The notes below the pieces were generated by a model. The model worked only from the letters and a program-made list of their open reading frames with translations, was not told where the DNA came from and did no database searches. A stretch of 7,938 nt of DNA from Candidatus Solibacter sp. (GTDB lineage Bacteria; Acidobacteriota; Terriglobia; Bryobacterales; Bryobacteraceae), in the NCBI GenBank assembly GCA_017883355.1, contig JADGNS010000172.1:1-7938 (forward strand), read 5' to 3'. Both the position numbers and the translations under genes were made by a program. Shown here piece after piece: positions 4,942 through 7,938 of the stretch. Within the stretch, counting starts at the first letter, position 1; the number at the start of each line of letters is the position of its first letter.

Positions 4942-7938
4942 ATGTCATTCCGCTCCAGACTCGGCGGCGCGTTGCTCGCCCTTGCACTCGTTTCCGGCCC
5001 CGCTTTCGGCCAGGCTAAGAAAGGGAAACCGGCGCCGTCCCCCGCCGCTCCAGCGCCGCAGAAGATCGACGAAGAGTACACCAGGCTGATCAAGGAGTAC
5101 CTGCAAGACCCGCGCATCACCACCGAACTGGTGGACCACATGCCCGCGTCGGAGACCGTCCCTTCGCCCCTCAAATTCCTCGGCCGCATTCCCGGCAAGC
5201 CTGGCGAATTGACCTACGCCAAGGACATCTACCGCTACTACGAGGCCCTGGCCAAAGCCTCCCCGCGCGCCAAATTCTGGAAGATCGGTACTACCGAGGA
5301 GGGTCGAGATCAGGTCATCCTCGCCATCGCCGACGAGGCCACCATCAAGGATCTCGATAAGTACAAGGACATCCTCGCCAAGCTTGGCGACCCGCGCAAA
5401 CTGACCGACGACCAGGCGCGCGAGCTCATCAAGGTCGGCAAGCCCCTCTACTGGGCCAACAGCGGCATCCACTCGCCGGAAACCGGCGGACCCGAAATGC
5501 TGATCGAGCTGGCCTACCGCCTGATCGTCGAAGAGACCCCGTTCATCCAGACCATCCGCAACAACTCCATCACCTTTATCACTCCCGTGATCGAAGTGGA
5601 CGGCCGCGAGCGCGAAGTCGACACCTACTACTACAACAAGCGCACCGGCCAGCGCCTGCCGCTCATGTACTGGGGCAAGTACGTGCAGCACGACAACAAT
5701 CGCGACGGCATGGGCCAGTACCTGAAGATCACCAAGAACTTCACCAAGGGCGTGATCGAGTGGCACCCCACCATTCTGCACGATCTGCATGAGGCGCAGT
5801 CCTACCTTTACGTCTCCACCGGCACCGGTCCCTACAACACCGCGCTCGACGCCATCGCCATCGACGAATGGTGGCTGCTGGGTCAAACCGAAGTCATGGA
5901 AATGGCCAAGCGCGGCGTTCCCGGCGTCTTCACTTACGGCTTCTACGATGGCTGGGTCCCGAACTACCTCTTCTGGATCGCCATCACCCACAACTCCTTC
6001 GGCCGCTTCTATGAAGTCCAGAGCTACGGCCCCGACGTCAACCCCAACCTGACGCTCGGCGCCACGGCGACCAGCCGCGAATGGTACCGCCCCAATCCGC
6101 CGCTCCCCTCCATCGCCTGGGGGCCGCGCAATAACACCAACATCCAGGAATCGGCGCTCCTCCTGGCCATGAACAAGGTGGCCAAGGATCACGAGCTGTA
6201 TCTGGAGAACTACTGGATGAAGAACAAGCGCGCCATCGAGAAGGGAAAGAACGGCCCCGACTTCGCCTGGGTGGTCCCCGCCACGCAGCGCCGCAAGGCC
6301 GATGCCGCCGACCTCGTCAACGAACTCCGCCGACAGGGCATCGAGGTCCACACCGCCGGCGCCGCCTTCAAAATCGGCAACGTCGATGTGGCCATCGGCG
6401 ACTACGTAATCCGCGGCGACCAGCCCTATCACACCCTGCTCGAAATGTACTTCGGCGTGCAGAACTATCCCGTCGCCAATCCGCGCCCCTACGATGACAC
6501 CGGCTGGACCATGCAGTATATGCGCAACGTCAAGCTCCTCAAGGTGGCCGATCAATCGATCTTCGAGAAGCCGATGACCCTGCTCGCGGCCGACGCCAAA
6601 GCGCCCGGCGGCATCACGATGAGCAACGACGGCTCGGGCGGCGTCCTGGTGGTGGAGCACACCAGCGACAACAACCTGATGACGTTCCGCTTTAAGAACA
6701 AGGACGTGAAGATGCAGGTGGCCGAAGAGGATTTCGACCTCAACGGCCGCAAACTGCGCGCCGGCGCGCTCATCATCCCCAACGCGGATCGCGCCAGCCT
6801 GGAACCGCAGCTCAAGGATCTCGGGCTCTCCGCCTGGGCCGTGGCCGCCGCTCCGCCGGTCAAGACCCACGCCTTGACCACGCCGCGCATCGGCTACATC
6901 CATTCCTGGTCGCGCACGCAGGATGAAGGATGGGTGCGCGCCGCGCTGGATTATTACAGCGTGCCCTACACCTACTTCGCCGACCAGAAACTCAAGGAAG
7001 GCAACCTGCGCTCCAAGTACGACGTGATCATTTTCCCGCACGTGGGCGGGACCTCCGCCTCCATGATCAACGGCATCGCCATGACCGGCACCGCGCCCAT
7101 CCCCTACAAGAAGACCGAGCAGACGCCCAATCTGGGCGGCGTGGACGAGACCGACGACATCCGCGGCGGCATGGGTTTCGAAGGTTTGCAGGAGCTGGCC
7201 AGGTTCGTCCAGCAGGGCGGCACACTGATCACCGAAGGCTCCACGTCGACCCTGATGGCCGAGTATAATCTGGCGGGCGGCGTCACCGTGGAACATCCCG
7301 CTGAGTTGTTCGCCCGCGGTTCCATCCTGCGCGGCGTTTTCAGCGATCTCAAGAGCCCCATCGCTTACGGTTATGACGGCAAGGATCTGCCCGTCTATTT
7401 CAACCAGGATCCCGTACTCAATGCCGCGGCCGCAGCGGGCGGGGTTGGCGGATTCGGCGGCGGCGGTGGCGGACGCGGCGGAGCGGGCGGCGCCATCAAT
7501 GGCGGCGCGGGCCAGAACGTTACGCCCAACGCCGTGCCCATCTACACCTCTCCGCTCGACCCGAGCGATGCACCCGCAGCCACGGCAGCGACGCAAGCCG
7601 CGGGCGGTGGTCGCGGAGGACGCGGCGGTCGCGGCGCGGGAGCGGCGGGAGCGGGTGCGGGCGGTCGCGGGGCAAGTGGTGGCGGCGGAGGTGGACGCGG
7701 CGCCTTCGCCGCTGACACCGGACCGCGCCCCCGCGTAGTGCTCCAGTTCCCGGCCAACGCCACCGATATGCTGCTCTCCGGCACCTTGGGCGGTGGCGAG
7801 GCCATTGCCAACCGCGCGCTGGTAGTCGACATGCCGCTGGGCGCCGGCCACGTGGTGATGTTCGCGCTCCGCCCCTTCTGGCGATGGCAAACCCAGGGCA
7901 CCTATTTCCTGGCCTTCAACGCCATCCTCAACTGGGAC
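4942..7938 (+). CDS. Secreted M14 zinc carboxypeptidase-like protein with GATase-like C-terminus (3' end outside window)
   Basis: The frame is open from ATG 4942 to the window edge, giving 999 residues with no stop; the last residues (LAFNAILNWD) suggest the end is near. A signal peptide is clear (hydrophobic 8-19, cleavage near AFG-QA at 21-25), followed by a Pro/Ala/Lys-rich linker to about 41. The M14 domain shows HSPE (H177, E180; zinc HxxE), PVIEVDGRE (215-223, matching PxxNPDG), NNRDG with N253/R254 at the substrate-binding NR site, H283 in DLHEAQ as third zinc ligand and E358 in RFYEVQS as catalytic Glu. The 75-residue H-to-E spacing agrees with carboxypeptidase A. Residues about 645-820 (TPRIGYIHSW, YDVIIFPHVGG, LARFVQQGGTLITEG) resemble a class I glutamine amidotransferase-like fold, probably without catalysis. 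Gly/Arg-rich tracts follow (833-920), then a final strand-rich segment. Likely an exported peptidase; the substrate is unknown. Confidence 0.88.
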   Translation, partial: MSFRSRLGGALLALALVSGPAFGQAKKGKPAPSPAAPAPQKIDEEYTRLIKEYLQDPRITTELVDHMPASETVPSPLKFLGRIPGKPGELTYAKDIYRYYEALAKASPRAKFWKIGTTEEGRDQVILAIADEATIKDLDKYKDILAKLGDPRKLTDDQARELIKVGKPLYWANSGIHSPETGGPEMLIELAYRLIVEETPFIQTIRNNSITFITPVIEVDGREREVDTYYYNKRTGQRLPLMYWGKYVQHDNNRDGMGQYLKITKNFTKGVIEWHPTILHDLHEAQSYLYVSTGTGPYNTALDAIAIDEWWLLGQTEVMEMAKRGVPGVFTYGFYDGWVPNYLFWIAITHNSFGRFYEVQSYGPDVNPNLTLGATATSREWYRPNPPLPSIAWGPRNNTNIQESALLLAMNKVAKDHELYLENYWMKNKRAIEKGKNGPDFAWVVPATQRRKADAADLVNELRRQGIEVHTAGAAFKIGNVDVAIGDYVIRGDQPYHTLLEMYFGVQNYPVANPRPYDDTGWTMQYMRNVKLLKVADQSIFEKPMTLLAADAKAPGGITMSNDGSGGVLVVEHTSDNNLMTFRFKNKDVKMQVAEEDFDLNGRKLRAGALIIPNADRASLEPQLKDLGLSAWAVAAAPPVKTHALTTPRIGYIHSWSRTQDEGWVRAALDYYSVPYTYFADQKLKEGNLRSKYDVIIFPHVGGTSASMINGIAMTGTAPIPYKKTEQTPNLGGVDETDDIRGGMGFEGLQELARFVQQGGTLITEGSTSTLMAEYNLAGGVTVEHPAELFARGSILRGVFSDLKSPIAYGYDGKDLPVYFNQDPVLNAAAAAGGVGGFGGGGGGRGGAGGAINGGAGQNVTPNAVPIYTSPLDPSDAPAATAATQAAGGGRGGRGGRGAGAAGAGAGGRGASGGGGGGRGAFAADTGPRPRVVLQFPANATDMLLSGTLGGGEAIANRALVVDMPLGAGHVVMFALRPFWRWQTQGTYFLAFNAILNWD
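7438..7701 (+). repeat. Low-complexity Gly/Arg-rich coding tracts in the M14 peptidase
   Basis: Two GGN-rich stretches encode mostly Gly with Ala and Arg: 7438-7512 (residues 833-857, with GGGGGGRGG) and 7603-7701 (residues 888-920, with GGRGGRGGRG). They flank a normal segment, QNVTPNAVPIYTSPLDPSDA. The reading frame stays open through both, so they are translated. They probably form flexible loops on the secreted protein. Such repeats can change length by slippage and could vary between strains. Confidence 0.8.

Noticed and set aside
4945..7890. A 981-residue open frame on the minus strand covering nearly the whole M14 gene
   Set aside because: The + strand frame has a signal peptide, complete M14 motifs, a ribosome binding site and a promoter candidate. 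The minus-strand translation is rich in Gly, Val, Ala, His and Asp with no recognisable domain, as expected for the antisense of a high-GC gene.

Overview
The window is high-GC bacterial chromosomal DNA with every recognisable gene on the + strand. The gene content suggests an Acidobacteriota member close to Solibacter/Bryobacter: a secreted amidohydrolase of the prolidase-like type, a very large secreted M14-type metallopeptidase with a Gly/Arg-rich insert, a cellulose/mannan synthase-like glycosyltransferase, and small hairpin repeats between genes. That taxonomic placement is inference from gene content and was not tested by any search.

Layout. Positions 1-411 are the 3' part of a gene ending in a DUF3052-like domain. 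Positions 412-1113 hold a compact toxin-antitoxin pair of the HI1419/HI1420 (HigBA-like) kind, toxin first, with the two genes overlapping by 8 bases. Its base composition is visibly lower in GC than the flanking genes (52-58% in two 60-base lines I counted, against 73-77% in two lines from the neighbours), so it looks like an inserted cassette. After a hairpin-bearing gap comes a secreted amidohydrolase (1237-2532) with a TAGAAT box placed so that its mRNA could be leaderless. A short AT-rich gap with a terminator-like hairpin separates it from a membrane GT2 glycosyltransferase (start most likely 2615, end 4225). A YbaK/ProRS-type aminoacyl-tRNA deacylase follows (4323-4811) with a strong Shine-Dalgarno. 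A 46-base element at 4832-4877 that can fold into a three-way junction with two perfect hairpins looks like a REP-type interspersed repeat. The rest (4942-7938) is one open frame with no stop before the window edge: a secreted M14 zinc carboxypeptidase-like protein of at least 999 residues with a glutamine-amidotransferase-like C-terminal region interrupted by Gly/Arg-rich tracts.

How the genes fit together: the amidohydrolase and the M14 protein both carry export signals and could both act on peptides outside the cytoplasm. The glycosyltransferase probably makes or extends a beta-linked polysaccharide. The YbaK protein and the DUF3052 protein have no obvious link to these. Spacing and hairpins suggest mostly separate transcription units, apart from the toxin-antitoxin pair. 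I see no CRISPR array, tRNA, rRNA, transposase or integrase. I did not find a convincing new multi-gene system; the most interesting items are the REP-like element, the operator-like palindromes before the toxin-antitoxin pair, the hairpin ahead of the glycosyltransferase start, and the Gly/Arg-rich insert in the peptidase.
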